Source of the DNA: Edaphochlamys debaryana
Lineage: Eukaryota > Chlorophyta > Chlorophyceae > Chlamydomonadales
Length of the DNA: 64,000 bases
NCBI GenBank assembly: GCA_016858145.1
Contig: JAEHOE010000145.1
Coordinates: 186,001-250,000, forward strand
Direction of reading: 5' to 3'
The position numbers were made by a program, and so were the translations under genes. The notes beneath the pieces were generated by a model. The model had not been told where the DNA came from and made no database searches. It worked only from the letters and a program-made list of their open reading frames with translations. Below, piece by piece: positions 11,089 to 21,673 of this stretch (the first letter of the stretch is position 1; every line of letters starts with the position of its first letter).

Positions 11089-11880
11089 CCTGAGCTTGGT
11101 TTGCGAGGGTGCTTTCGTGAGGGTGTGAGCCCGCGGGCTGTGCCGAGGTGCTGTCAAGCACGTTGGCTCGCCCATCCACGATGGGAAAGAGCCTTACGGA
11201 TCGGCCCGAATACCCACCCCTGGTACGAGTGAATTCTCAAGCGTTCACACTTGGTTACATTTCGACCCGTGCACGCGACACAACGTGAGACCCAACCAAA
11301 CACATGTGAGCGGACCCTCGAAACGCACAATGCGGGTCCAAAGAGCGCCGATGGAGGGATGTCGAAGGTCGAGGTGGCGAGGGCGGGGTCGATGATTGAC
11401 GGCGTTCTCGCGCGACGCTGCACGCTGTCGCGCTTGACAGACGACATACTGCATATCAACATATATAAGCAAGTTGATGCGTTGCCAAACGTCGCATGTT
11501 GACGCCCATGATGGTTCAGCTCGACGGAAGTCGCCCTCCCGCTCAAGCCAAGTACACGCTGCAGTAGCCTTCTGCTCCCATGCAAGTATCAGAGCAAGTC
11601 GCAGTTTCAGATATCGACTCGAGGAGCGTTCTCTCGCGACGCTGCTCGCGACGCGTACGCACCAGCACCAGCATACTTATGTCGGCGTCTTTGGATGCAT
11701 GGACAGCACGGTGTTAGCGTGGCCAGGGGGTGGGGGTATGATAGACAGGGGGAAGCCAACTAAGATCCGGGGCGAATCAAACTAAGGTGCCTTTGACCCC
11801 AAAAGCCCTGTCTTGCCCCTGAGTTGCAACCCCCGCCCGACTGCTGCACAGCTGGCACCCAACCTCTCCCCTGCCACACG
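11089..11880. other. No gene recognised
   Basis: The region is intergenic. Frames are short and mutually overlapping, with no conserved motif. Base composition is slightly less GC rich around 11230-11500 than in neighbouring repeats. Confidence 0.5.
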
Positions 11881-11904
11881 TCCCTAGCCGCATGGGTGGG
11901 GCAG

Positions 11905-12437
11905 GGTTATTATAGACAACGGCGCGTAGTGCCGCGGTGACTGGCGTCGCATGATGTTGGCCGACGCAGAATGCCTGTGCCTGTGAACGGGGTACCTGGT
12001 CGCCGAAAGTGGCTTCCAGGCTGAAAGTCCCTCTAGAGTAACCCTGGGCTGCTCCGCGCGTCGGTGCACCAAAGGGGGCTGGCAGGTCGGCTCCACCAAA
12101 GGAAAGCCCCCAGAAAGCCCAGCGTACCTCGTCAATTACCTGCGCGCCGCTGCTGGGCGTCCTCCGCTCCTGGCCCGCCATCGCCCGAGCCCGTTCGCGA
12201 GTAGCGCGCCCACGGAGGCCTAAGCGTCCCCACGTCCCACGGAGCCGAACCTGTGGGTAGTGAAGGTGTTGTCCCAGAGACGGAAGGGCAGAGGGTGAGC
12301 GCCCGAAGACTTGAGAGCATGCCAGCGAGGTGAACAGGCGGACGGCGAAGGCCAGCGCGGCCAGTGTCTAGCAGGTAACCTAGGGCTCGGGCTATGGCGG
12401 TGTAGCCGGTGCAGCCACCTGCGCGGCAGCAGAGGGG
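11905..12437. repeat. 530-base dispersed repeat, copy 1
   Basis: Nearly identical to 46885-47417, beginning GGTTATTATAGACAACGG and ending near GCCACCTGCGCGGCAG. The copies differ by scattered single bases. A much more diverged relative lies at about 14150-14650, and a short inverted piece at about 19990-20040. On the minus strand the frame LPFRLWDNTFTTHRFGSVGR is shared and, in altered form, appears also in the diverged copy. The repeat might therefore descend from coding DNA, but no full gene is present. Confidence 0.65.
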
Positions 12438-13642
12438 CGAGCCCCGAGAAAGCCCCGAGAAAGCCCCGCTTACCAAAGGGGGCTGGCAGGTCGGCAGGGG
12501 GTGGGGTAAGTGTGAGGCTCGTGAAACCATTAGCGGACCCCGCAAGCGGGGCACGCCAACTGGAGAAAGAGAAGATTGTGGGGTCGGCGGCGCTAAAAAT
12601 GTCGGGGCGGGGGTCACAGTGTGATGTGTGACCGGGCTGCCCAAATTCCTTCGGGGCTGGCAGCCGGATGGACGGGCCGGTGGACGGTTAACTGCGCGAA
12701 GATTTTGGGGTCCGTCGGCGGCGGGGTGCCCCTACCCAGCATGGGCTGTGGCCCCCGGCCTTCCCCCTTGTACGGCACGCCCTGGCCGTTGCTGGCAAAA
12801 TGGCAATATAAGGGTACGCCCGAAGTTCGGAGAAAGGGGGAAAGGTACAAGCCCGCGGTGTGCAGGGGAAAATGACCCGTACCTTTGGAATACACACAGC
12901 ACACTCCGGGGGCCACATTGGTTCGGCGCAGAGAAACACTAGGCGCGACGGCCTGCGATGCCTGTGGGCGCCCTCAAAGTGCCAAGCCCCAAGGTCGTGT
13001 TTAAGCGCTATCTATCTCGATGAATGTCACACTGCACGCCTTGGGTTTGAGGGGTCTGCCCGCGTCGACCATCTCACCCCGAGGGCCCCCCCATAAGGGG
13101 TTGGCGTTTCTCGTAGTGTTGTGCTGTTTGGGTGCTTTGTGGTCCCCCTCCAGCTGTGGGGCGTGACCACCGGAGATGGCAGGCCACTGGACGCCTGCTC
13201 TCGTCCCCGGTGCGATCCCGTGGAGCCACTAGCCCACTGCGGACGGTGGGGAGCCACGCATGGCCCGCCCCGCCCCTGGCCGCACACTCACACGCCCGCA
13301 CCCCAGCCCCCCTTCTCCCCCGTACGCTGCATTGCACGCCACTCGGCCCTGGGGCTCCGGGTTTCGGGTTCCTCCTGTGTCGCTTTGGGGACCCCGCCGT
13401 CGGGGGCCTGTTACACCCGTACTGCATGCCCGCCCGGGTACCCTTGAGCCCTGCAGGTTGCTTGCCCCCTTCTTCCGCCATCGCCCGAGTTCCTAGGCGC
13501 TCCTGGGGTCGCGACCTGCTCTGCTCGCCCGCTGCTCGCCCGCATGGTCGCGTACTGACGCTCTTCTCTGCCTCTTCTCGGACGACGTCTTCTACACCCC
13601 CAGGTTCGGTTCCATGGGGCGTGGGGGACCATAGGACGCCGC
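12438..13642. other. No gene recognised
   Basis: About 1.2 kb of GC-rich DNA without a supported gene. Long frames on both strands around 13074-13716 overlap each other and are rich in Pro, Arg and Ala, so they are treated as chance frames. No repeat found elsewhere in the window covers this stretch. Confidence 0.45.
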
Positions 13643-14005
13643 GGGCACTAGCTGCGCCAACTCGGGCGATGGCGGACCCCTACTTCCGGCGCTCCGCCCC
13701 AGGTAAGCGCAGGTAAGCTCACGGTCAGTACGCTAGGTACATTTGCGTCAGGCGAGAGCGCGAGCAGTTCCCTTGGCCGCACTAACCAGAGGAACTACCG
13801 TCCCCTCCCTTTCCGTAACACTCGTGTGCGTTTCTCCCGCGAGATGTGCCATGTGCCCCTGTGTCCTTGCCCTCGCGGGCCTCCCGATTCCAGGCGACAA
13901 CGAGCCCTTCCCACAGGTCGTCTCCTCGCCTGCGTAGTTTGCGGAAAACGCCCTACGCCACACCACAACCAAGCGCTTCGCTTCGTTGATGTTCTTCTAC
14001 CCCCC
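13643..14005 (+). repeat. 357-base dispersed element, copy 1
   Basis: About 90 percent or more identical to 55749-56105: it begins GCACTAGCTGCGCCAACTCG, contains a mini-exon-like ATGGCGGACCCCTACTTCCG followed by GTAAGC, and ends with the conserved block holding AAGCGCTTCGCTTCGTTGAT and TTCTTCTACCCC. No clear target duplication flanks this copy. Confidence 0.65.
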
Positions 14006-14149
14006 CATAAGCTTCGCCCTGTCCCCCGGTGCCCCAGAAAGGCTCTCTCCTGCCTCCCGCGCGGTGTCTTTCTCAATTGTGCCTACCGGTAGTTGCGTCA
14101 ACTGCCGCCGGGGGGGCTGCCACGAGGCGTGAGGGGAGCAGGGGATGGT

Positions 14150-14650
14150 GTTGGGGTTATTATAGACAACGGGGCGTAGTGCCGCGGTGTGATGGCATCG
14201 CATTTCGTTGGCCGATGCAAAAGACCTGTGAAGCGTAGCCGCCTGTGAACGTGGAACCCTTCTCGGGCCGAAAGCTTATGACTATCAAATACCCCGGGTT
14301 GGTGCAAGGGTTGCTGGGGGAGAGAAGGGCCGGAACTGCAGGGGCGCCAGCGGAGATAACCGAGCAGACCCGCTTACCTCGCATGTTACCTGTTAGTGCT
14401 AAACCGGTACAGCCTCCTCCAATTCCAGCTTGCCATGGCCCGAGCCCGATTGCGCGCCCGCGTACAGCTAAGCGTCCCCACGCCCCACGCAGCCGAACCT
14501 GTGGGTAACGAAGGTGTTGTGTCGCAGACGGAGGGGCACAGCGTGAGAAGGCGAAGCCTCGAGTGCATCCGAGCGGGGTGAACAGGTGGACGGCGAAGGC
14601 CAGCGCGGCCGACATGGTGTTGGGATAACCGAGGCAGCGGCTGGTTTGGC
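14150..14650. repeat. Diverged relative of the 530-base dispersed repeat
   Basis: It starts with the same GTTATTATAGACAACGGGGC block as the repeats at 11905 and 46885 and follows the same order of blocks, including the CATGGCCCGAGCCCG-like and CACGCCCCACGCAGCCGAAC blocks, but with many substitutions and length changes. It is an older family member. Confidence 0.55.
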
Positions 14651-15718
14651 GGTAGGGCGGAAACGTGCCCGCGGCCGTGGGGCCCGTTTGTTGACAAAAA
14701 CAGTTAGCTTGTGACTCTGGCAACACGACGAGGTCTCGTGCCCGGAGTGGGCGGCAAGCTGTCGCGCGACTTCAGGACTGCGTCGCCCGCGCCCTTTGAG
14801 GGTTCGCAGATTAAGCTTTTGCGTATAGTGTTTACTGCTCTATCATCAAAACACGCTAGGGGCAACTCTCGTGCAGAAGCGCTGGAGCTTGCACGAGAGT
14901 CGCCGACAGTTCCCAACCCTCGCGAACTCTCGTTGCGACTTGCGTACCCTGAAGCCCCCATCCCTCGGTTGCTGAGGCAAAAAGATCAAGTCGGCGGCAC
15001 TCGCATTCTGCAAGCTGTTCGCAGCTGCCAGCGCTCATTCGCTCCACGGCCAATAAGAGGCATCAAGAAGCTTACGGACATAAGCACGACTCCTTCTGCA
15101 ACCGTGTGGGCGCATTTGTGGGCACAAGCGGGGATTGCGGGCCTGCATCGTGCGCGCTCCAACGGCGTCGCGCCTAGCCCCGCCCAGGGACGCAGTTGCC
15201 TACGTATGTTACAACGATCAGGATAACCGCGACAATGCGGGGGGAAGACTTCTGTGTGGGCTCGAGGGTGCCTCCCCGACCTGCCCCGACCCCGGGTGGT
15301 CGCGAACAACTCAGGGGCTGCGTCCTCTCTCTAGGTAATCAAGGTTGGCGACGACCACCTGGCCTTGCGCCCCAACAGCCCTGCCACATTGATGCGTACG
15401 TGATGGCAACACTTCCTGGCAGGAAGCACAGCCAGCTATGGGGAAGAGCATGCCTGGTTGAGGAAGGAAACGCAGTGGTTTGGTGTTTGGTGACCCCGCC
15501 TGGGCTCGCGGCCAATCGCACGGCGCTGTAGCGTGGCAGGTTGCCGCGCGTCATATCGTTTTTCTCAGCTCATGGACATTGTATCTTAAGCATATCTAAC
15601 GCTAAGCTTGACAGAAGCCTCGACAGACGCCCGCGGACGACTATCGGGCTGCTGACAAAATCTTGCGCGAGAGGCGCAATGCGTTCAGATTAGCGGCATA
15701 GCTCGCAGGCCGAGGGTG
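14651..15718. other. Intergenic region upstream of the glycosyltransferase-like gene
   Basis: A 171-codon plus-strand frame (14711-15226) has no recognisable motif and no support from repeats or codon pattern, so it is not called. The last 200 bases (about 15540-15700) are distinctly AT-richer (TTTTTCTCAGC, TATCTTAAGCATATC) and probably contain the promoter of the gene starting at 15719. No certain TATA box was identified. Confidence 0.45.
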
Positions 15719-18700
15719 ATGGCCGCACAGCTGGTCCTTGCAGCGCTGGTGCTCAGCGCAGGCTCAGCGTTGGCGGACACCCTCAAATGGCCCGACAATG
15801 AGGCACAGCTCATAGGGCACTACTCGGCAGTGACTGATTGGTAGGATAGAAGGCGGAGGCGGGGGTTTTCAAGCTGCGCGGCGATTCCATCGACTTCCTC
15901 CTTCCCTGTCTTTTGCCTGATAGGTTCGCTTACAGCTCTAGGTTCAACGTCACAAGCGACTGCGATGGTGGGCGGACAACTTGAGCGGCGGCCCCCCCAC
16001 CGGGTTCGCCCCCCGCCCACAGACACATGCCCCGTACCAATGCCCTTTGACCCCGCTTCCGGTTTCTCGCAGGAGGGCACCGCCTTAGATGGGCATACTT
16101 CACGCGGCATCCTGGAACGCTCTGGGACTGGTGAGGACAGATCAATGCGCAGGCCCATGTGCGCACCCGGTGGCCCCTCAGTGGCATTCCTACCGTTGCC
16201 CCCCCCGCCCGCCATCGACTAGGATTGCCGTGGCGGACCACCTGGGGATCAGTGAGTTCAGGGACGGAGGCGGGGCGGGCGAAGTGCGGGGCCCCCGAGC
16301 CCGCATCTCCTGTGGACCCCTTGTTTGTACCCCGCAAGTTACCCTGCGAATCCTCTCCCATTGGCTCAGTGTGGACGCGCGTACAAAATAGGAATCTGTG
16401 GGAGCTAGTGGTAAGCGTTTTGACTGCTAAGAGTGGGAGTGGGAGTGGTGTTCACGACCGACTAATGGAGGAGTCGTCGTCTACGCACCGCAGGACCATC
16501 GTGCAGGTGAAGCTCCGTTAGGGTATGAGGACACCATTATACCACCATTCCCGTCATGTGTGGGGCACCTTCTTGTCTTGGCGCCTTACCGCACACCCAG
16601 TTCTTCTCGATGGATTGGGTACTGGCGCAAAGTACGCCGGTAGTGGCCTCCTGACTATCCGCTGTTGCCCTTGACCGTGTCCCACTGTTGTCCTGACTAT
16701 GCACGCCGTGTAGCGCCCGACACCTACACGAGCACGAAGGTGAAACCCCCCTGGGTAGAGGGCACAACGCCTTTCACGTTGAGCTCACCTCCTGCTCTGT
16801 GCCCCCCGTGCTCTGCTCTCGTGTCTTAGGCTGTTGCCAAGGTAAGCCCTTCAGCTGATGGTTCGGCACTGACCTCTCCCTGACGCAGGCACCTTGTCCT
16901 GACGCAGGCAAAGTGGCGTGGCATGGGGCAGCTGATGTGCCACATGGGGGACGTGCTGGTGTTTGGGGACGTTATCCCGGACGCGCGGCCTGTGCTGGAG
17001 GGCAACTGCACCACACCCACTCTGCTGCTGGTGGGTGTGCATATGTGCCCACGATCGCGCCTGCGGCTAGGCGTTGTGCAGTTGGTGAGCAAGCACCTCT
17101 GTGCGACGCCTGCAGGTCACAAACAGGTTTGACGTCGGCGTACGCGGCGACCATGGTGGGTTCCTGAGACGCGGGGTTATAGAAGAGTGCTCAGAGTCCT
17201 TGGACTTCGCTATAAACGTCTGTGCCCTTCGTAGCCGGATACTACAAGTTTATGGCTGAGGTGGCGACGCGGCCATGGGTGTGGTGAGCAGTGGGGGAGA
17301 GGGAAGTGTACAGCCTGTGCTTCCAAAAGGCTGAGGCATACATGCATTTCTGGCCGCGCATGCAGGTTTGCAGTGAACAACCCGGTAAGCTGGACAACAT
17401 AAGGTCATCTCCTGGCAGGTCCCGTTGTACTCCCCTGCGCTGACCCCGCCCCCGCTCCAGTACGACGTCCTGTACATGACATTGTAGGTGGAGTTGGTGA
17501 TGGGTTGTTGGCTTTGCTTAGCCAGGATATGCCTACATTATTCCCTGCTCTCCGCAGCAAGGGCGTCCGCTTGCCCCAAGAGCGCACCTTCCTTGTCCGG
17601 CCTGTGGGAGCTTCCTTCATAGCTAAGCCACCGCCTGGCTCGGCGGCAACACGTGACGGCCTGGTGGCCCTTATTGAGCACGTCGGCAAGCCACATTTGG
17701 AAATTACAACCATCATCCCATGGCTTAAGTAAGGCAGCGTGAACAACCTATGTGGTGCGCAATGTCGGCGTCCGCGCTTGAGTTGGGCCTGCGTCCGCCC
17801 CAACCGGCAGAATCGAGAACCTCATGTCACATGTTGCAATTCTCGACAAGTTCTACGGCGGGCCTGTAGTCCTCTCGCAGTTCAAGGCAGTAATCCAGGT
17901 TGGTGGACAGGATCTGAAGCTTGGTTGTGCGGCACTTAGCGTCCAAGCTTGTAATTCAGCCCCAAACCCGAATCTCCAGGTCCCATATCAGGTGTCAGTC
18001 ATGAAGGTGGGAAGGCGATCTAGCACATGTACTCAAGCTAGCACGCGGCCCAAGCTAAGACCACTTCGAACAACGCAGATGTACGAATCCATGGCATATG
18101 GTGCCGTGTTCATTGTGCCATCGCCCGCATTCTTTTCTAAACTCCTCGACCAATACAACCAGGTACGGCGTGGGCATTCACCAGACATGTTGGCAGTGAC
18201 TCCCAACTAAGCCGGTGCCCCCTTCGACCTCCTACAGACCACGATGAGCTTTTGCTGCAGGTGGGCAGCCTAGTGTGAGTATCTAGCCGACCCACATCGA
18301 CTTAATTCTCATGCGCTTATGCAGGAGTTGGCTGAAGCAGTACCCAGACCGTTGGCACGAGGTGAGCCGCAAACTTGGGCCCTTTTCAGTGCAGTGCCTG
18401 CATGCCGAACATGGGACCGGCATGACTTCTGCTGCACCGCCACCTCCTTCCCTCCTTATGTAATCTAGGTGGTCGACTGGTATCATCCGGACTTCGGTGA
18501 GCAAGGAGATTGTTGTTATTGTCAAAAAAAGGGGAAACGCAGTCAAGTTCAGTGCCAGCGGTGCACGCCAAGAGGCCCTCACGGCTAATGAATGTATGTT
18601 GTGCAGTGGATGGGCACGTGCTCTTCGACAGTTGGGAAGAGCTGAGGCAGATTATCTCAGGTGCGTGGCGTGGCCTGGCATTGCAACAGGGTATGAAGCC

Positions 18701-19035
18701 ACCAACGTGCTTGTCTTGGTTTGCTGTATCTTGCTCAGGCGAGGCCCGCTTCACGACAAAATTCTTTGCGAAGAAGAAAGCCGAGTCACAGCGCCTGATG
18801 CTTGCCTCAAGACAGAAGTCACTAAATGGCTACAAGGCTGTGGTAAGCGAAGCAGCCGTTGCGGCGTGCAATGCCCCCTGTCCTAATGCTTGCTCCCATA
18901 CCCGCACAGGTGAAGCAGATGGAGAAGCAGTCATGTTCTTATCTGAAGCAGCCGGCGCTGTGGCCTCCTCCGTACACTGTTGCATGGGGGAAAGCATCAA
19001 AGAGTAATGCGACGGCGGCCTGGCTTCAAGCCTAA
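15719..19035 (+). CDS. Secretory glycosyltransferase-like protein, 21 exons
   Basis: Exons: 15719-15840, 15924-15967, 16073-16130, 16223-16251, 16370-16410, 16830-16841, 16908-17030, 17116-17155, 17235-17283, 17366-17384, 17461-17483, 17558-17728, 17811-17898, 17980-18006, 18079-18162, 18261-18274, 18325-18361, 18469-18496, 18607-18660, 18739-18842, 18910-19035. All phases join, giving 430 residues. It begins with a signal peptide (MAAQLVLAALVLSAGSALA, residues 1-19). Blocks in order: RLRWAYFTRHPGTLWD, VFGDVIPDARPVLEG, VTNRFD (144-149), YYKFMAEVATRPWVWFAVNN, LPQERTFLVRPVGASF, VPYQVSVMKMYESMAYGAV (from 274) followed by FIVPSP, SWLKQYPDRWHEVVDWYHPD, VLFDSWEELRQII and a Lys-rich C-terminus. The central block resembles the donor-binding region of GT-B glycosyltransferases, so a role in the ER or Golgi is inferred; no precise family is proven. 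Least certain are the 12-base exon at 16830 and the long intron before it. Confidence 0.7.
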
Positions 19036-20142
19036 CTTGCTCAAGGGCATGGCAGCAGGCAGACGATGTGTGGGGCAGTAGCGAGGGATTGGCGGTGAGG
19101 CCCCGGCATGGTCACGGCATGAGGAGCGGGCGTGGCCTGGGGCCGGGGTTTAAAGCAGGAGTGCAAGGCAAACGAGTGCGCGAGGGACGGCCTGGGAGAC
19201 CAGTCGCCTGCTGCCGATGGTATGGCAACGATTGAAACCAGCAGTAAGAAGCAATTAGCGCGCTCGAGTGTTGCAGTTACTGGACAGTGACTGGACACCG
19301 TCCAGGCGCTGATGTAACTAGGTCGACTGCGCCTGAGGGGTGGATGTATTGGTGGCTGTTACTCAGGCAATGCGGTGTATTGGAGAGGCGTGAGCATGGG
19401 GTCAAGTCCGGCCACCAAGCGCCCCGCGCTTTCGCATGCAGCGGTGCCAGTCTGACTTTCCAGGGGTGCTTACCGTAAGCTGAGCGCCGCAGAAGCTCGA
19501 GCTAGGCTTCCGTCTGCTTCGGTCAGGGCCCGTGGTTTGGCCTGCTTAGCCCTGAACGTGGCGCCGTGCGCCCGGAGGGCCGGGGGTGTGGGTTTGTGCA
19601 TCGATGGCAGCCCCCGACAGCGCTAATTATACGTCTCCTGTATATCCGACCCTATAAAGCACAAAGTGGGTTGGGCTGCATGCCTGGGGCCAACCGGGTA
19701 CCACTTGGGGCTGGGGCTGAGTCCAGGAAACGCCAAGGGGTCTGGGAGCGTATGGCTGGGCCCAAGGCCCGACACCCACCAAGAATAACAATATCAAGCC
19801 CTAGCCATCATACTCAGCTATGCAAGGTCTCACAGTTGCCTGCCGTACAGTGCTGCCGTACACAATGTGCACGACAACACCAGGTCGCTGCTGCACATCT
19901 AACCCCCCCTAGGGATCGAACAACTGCTTGCCGTACAGTACTGTCGTACAGGCGGTGTGCACACAGCACATGAAGCCTACGAAATGCAATGCCACGACTC
20001 CGCGGCACTACGCCCCGGTGTCTATCATAACCCTCGTCCACCCACCGCATGCCATGGCCCCAACCCCCTCAAGGAACCATTGACTGGAGGCGCTGCTGCA
20101 TGTACATCACCGACCGGATGGAGCCGGCCTTCCCCCGAGCAC
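19036..20142. other. Intergenic, with a short inverted piece of the 530-base repeat
   Basis: No gene is supported. Near 19825-19950 GCCGTACAGTRCTG motifs recur (TGCCGTACAGTGCTGCCGTAC and TGCCGTACAGTACTGTCGTA). Bases about 19990-20040 are an inverted copy of the start of the 530-base repeat (GCGGCACTACGCCCC...CTATCATAACCC). Confidence 0.5.
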
Positions 20143-21410
20143 GGGCAGGGCTGCGGATGGTTGCCGACCAGTGCACTCGTTGCATTGCTGGCCTTGATTT
20201 TCGCGTAACTCGTCTCCCGTGTCTCCTTTCCCCCGAGCACGGGCATTAGACCCCTGCTGAATGGCGCCCTGCCGCTTGTATCTCAGCGCCTCGTTAACAA
20301 GCTTGTAGGCACGGTTTCACTTGCTGATACCGGACCCGCCAGCAGCAGCGCTGCAGTCGCTCGACAGTGCCTCGTCAAGGAGCAGCTCGTGCTCCTTGTA
20401 GCCACCGCGCGTGCGGCGCTTGCCCATGCTGAAACCCCGATCAGCGCGGGGCATCTGCAGCACGCGGTGCATGAAGTCGATCCGGCGCTGGGCACCGAGG
20501 ACTGCGCGCACCCGCGGCTTGACGCCGCAAAGGCCCGTGAGCAGGGAGAGGTAGAGCTCACAGCAGTCAGAGCTCAGGATTCGCTAGCAAAGCCGAACGC
20601 CACAGCTCTGGCAGCTGCTCCAGCACGGCCAGTCGCGCATCGCCGTTTACCATCCAGCTGATGATGTTCTGGAGCGAGAAACCGTTGACGTGCTGGGGCA
20701 GGGTGGGCTGGCTCTGCCCCTTGCGGGCGGTGGAGAGCGTGTTGCCCAGCATGCGCCGCAGCATGTAGGTGTGGCGCAGGATGCGCAGCGCGCGCTCCAG
20801 GGGCTCGAGACCGCTCTCGTCAAAGGCCTCATAGGCCTCGATGAGCGTCTGCATTACCGCCTCCCGCACGAAGCCGTGCTCCCGCAGAGCCTCCTGGAGA
20901 GGCTTACAGCCGAGCCAGTACTGCGCGCAGGCCACGGACTGTGCGTCCGTCTCGCCGCGCACGATGCGGAGCAGCGTGTGTGGGTCAAACCCCTGCCCAA
21001 ACCGGGCTGGGCGGTCCACGGGCGTGGTCACACCCACTGCTGAGGGAGCCACTCCGACACGGCAATCAGTACACCCTGGTCCAGGTAGTACTCGCCTGGG
21101 GCTCTCGCCGGCACGACTTTGGCTTTCCACTTCCCTCCCAACGGCCCGCGCCGCCCGTCGTTCCGCCTCGGCCCGCGGCCCCGTTGGTTGCACGTGCAAC
21201 CGGTGGTGACACGGTTGAATGCTAGGCGCTGGCCCGGGCGTTGCGATAGGCGGTTGGTCTCTCGCTGGACATACACCCCACGGCCCATCTCGTCGTCTTT
21301 GTCACACACGGGCATGCCAGGGGGGAAAGGAGACACGGGAGACGAGGCACGCAAAAAGCAAGGCCAGCAAATGCAACAAGTGCACTGGTCGGCGACTACC
21401 CGCATCCCTG
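20143..21410. mobile_element. Element with about 105-base terminal inverted repeats
   Basis: The left end (about 20143-20248) and the inverted right end (about 21301-21410) share a sequence running GCAGGG-TGCG, GCCGACCAGTGCACT, GTTGCATT(T)GCTGGCCTTG and CTCGTCTCCCGTGTCTCCTT. The same sequence stands alone at about 28817-28930, and a 60-base core is at 36440-36500 and 48655-48715. The body holds a minus-strand frame described separately. Target duplications were not found, so the boundaries are approximate. Confidence 0.55.
20567..21199 (-). CDS. Unrecognised ORF within the inverted-repeat element
   Basis: A 210-codon minus-strand frame. The N-terminal third is Arg/Ala rich and probably not real protein. 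From about residue 70 it looks coding: FGQGFDPHTLLRIVRGETDA, a CAQYWLGCKPLQEALREHG block, an acidic helical region (EAYEAFDESGLEPLERALRI) and NGFSLQNIISWMVNGDARLA. The frame ends at 20567. A further block in another frame, RIDFMHRVLQMPRADRGFSM followed by GKRRTRGGYKEHELLLDEAL (20317-20511), may be a second exon or a frameshifted continuation. Position between inverted repeats suggests a transposon protein or a captured gene piece. I do not recognise the family. Confidence 0.4.
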   Translation of the reverse strand: MHVQPTGPRAEAERRAARAVGREVESQSRAGESPRRVLPGPGCTDCRVGVAPSAVGVTTPVDRPARFGQGFDPHTLLRIVRGETDAQSVACAQYWLGCKPLQEALREHGFVREAVMQTLIEAYEAFDESGLEPLERALRILRHTYMLRRMLGNTLSTARKGQSQPTLPQHVNGFSLQNIISWMVNGDARLAVLEQLPELWRSALLANPEL

Positions 21411-21448
21411 CTCTTGCGAGCAGAGAGCGACGTCACCGTACCAGGGGG

Positions 21449-21638
21449 TGTCCACGCTGCCAAGGTATACCCGCCGATTGGGTGACCACCCAAAACATGC
21501 AGGTGTGCGAAGAGGGTAGAAACCCCGGCCAAGCTCGCCTAGAGTGTGGTGCGATAGCGGGTATGCTAGCGCGCAAGGGGTATGGTGGGCCGTGGCTGTT
21601 GCGCACGCCAGGTCATAGACCTGGCGTGTGTGTTTAGG

Positions 21639-21673
<35 letters not shown>

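Noticed and set aside
13074..13716. Pro/Arg/Ala-rich frames of 100-190 codons on both strands
   Set aside because: They overlap each other and have no motif, as is usual for random GC-rich DNA in which stop codons are rare.
14711..15226. 171-codon plus-strand frame upstream of the glycosyltransferase-like gene
   Set aside because: No recognisable motif, no splice-consistent continuation, and it is overlapped by equally long frames on the other strand.
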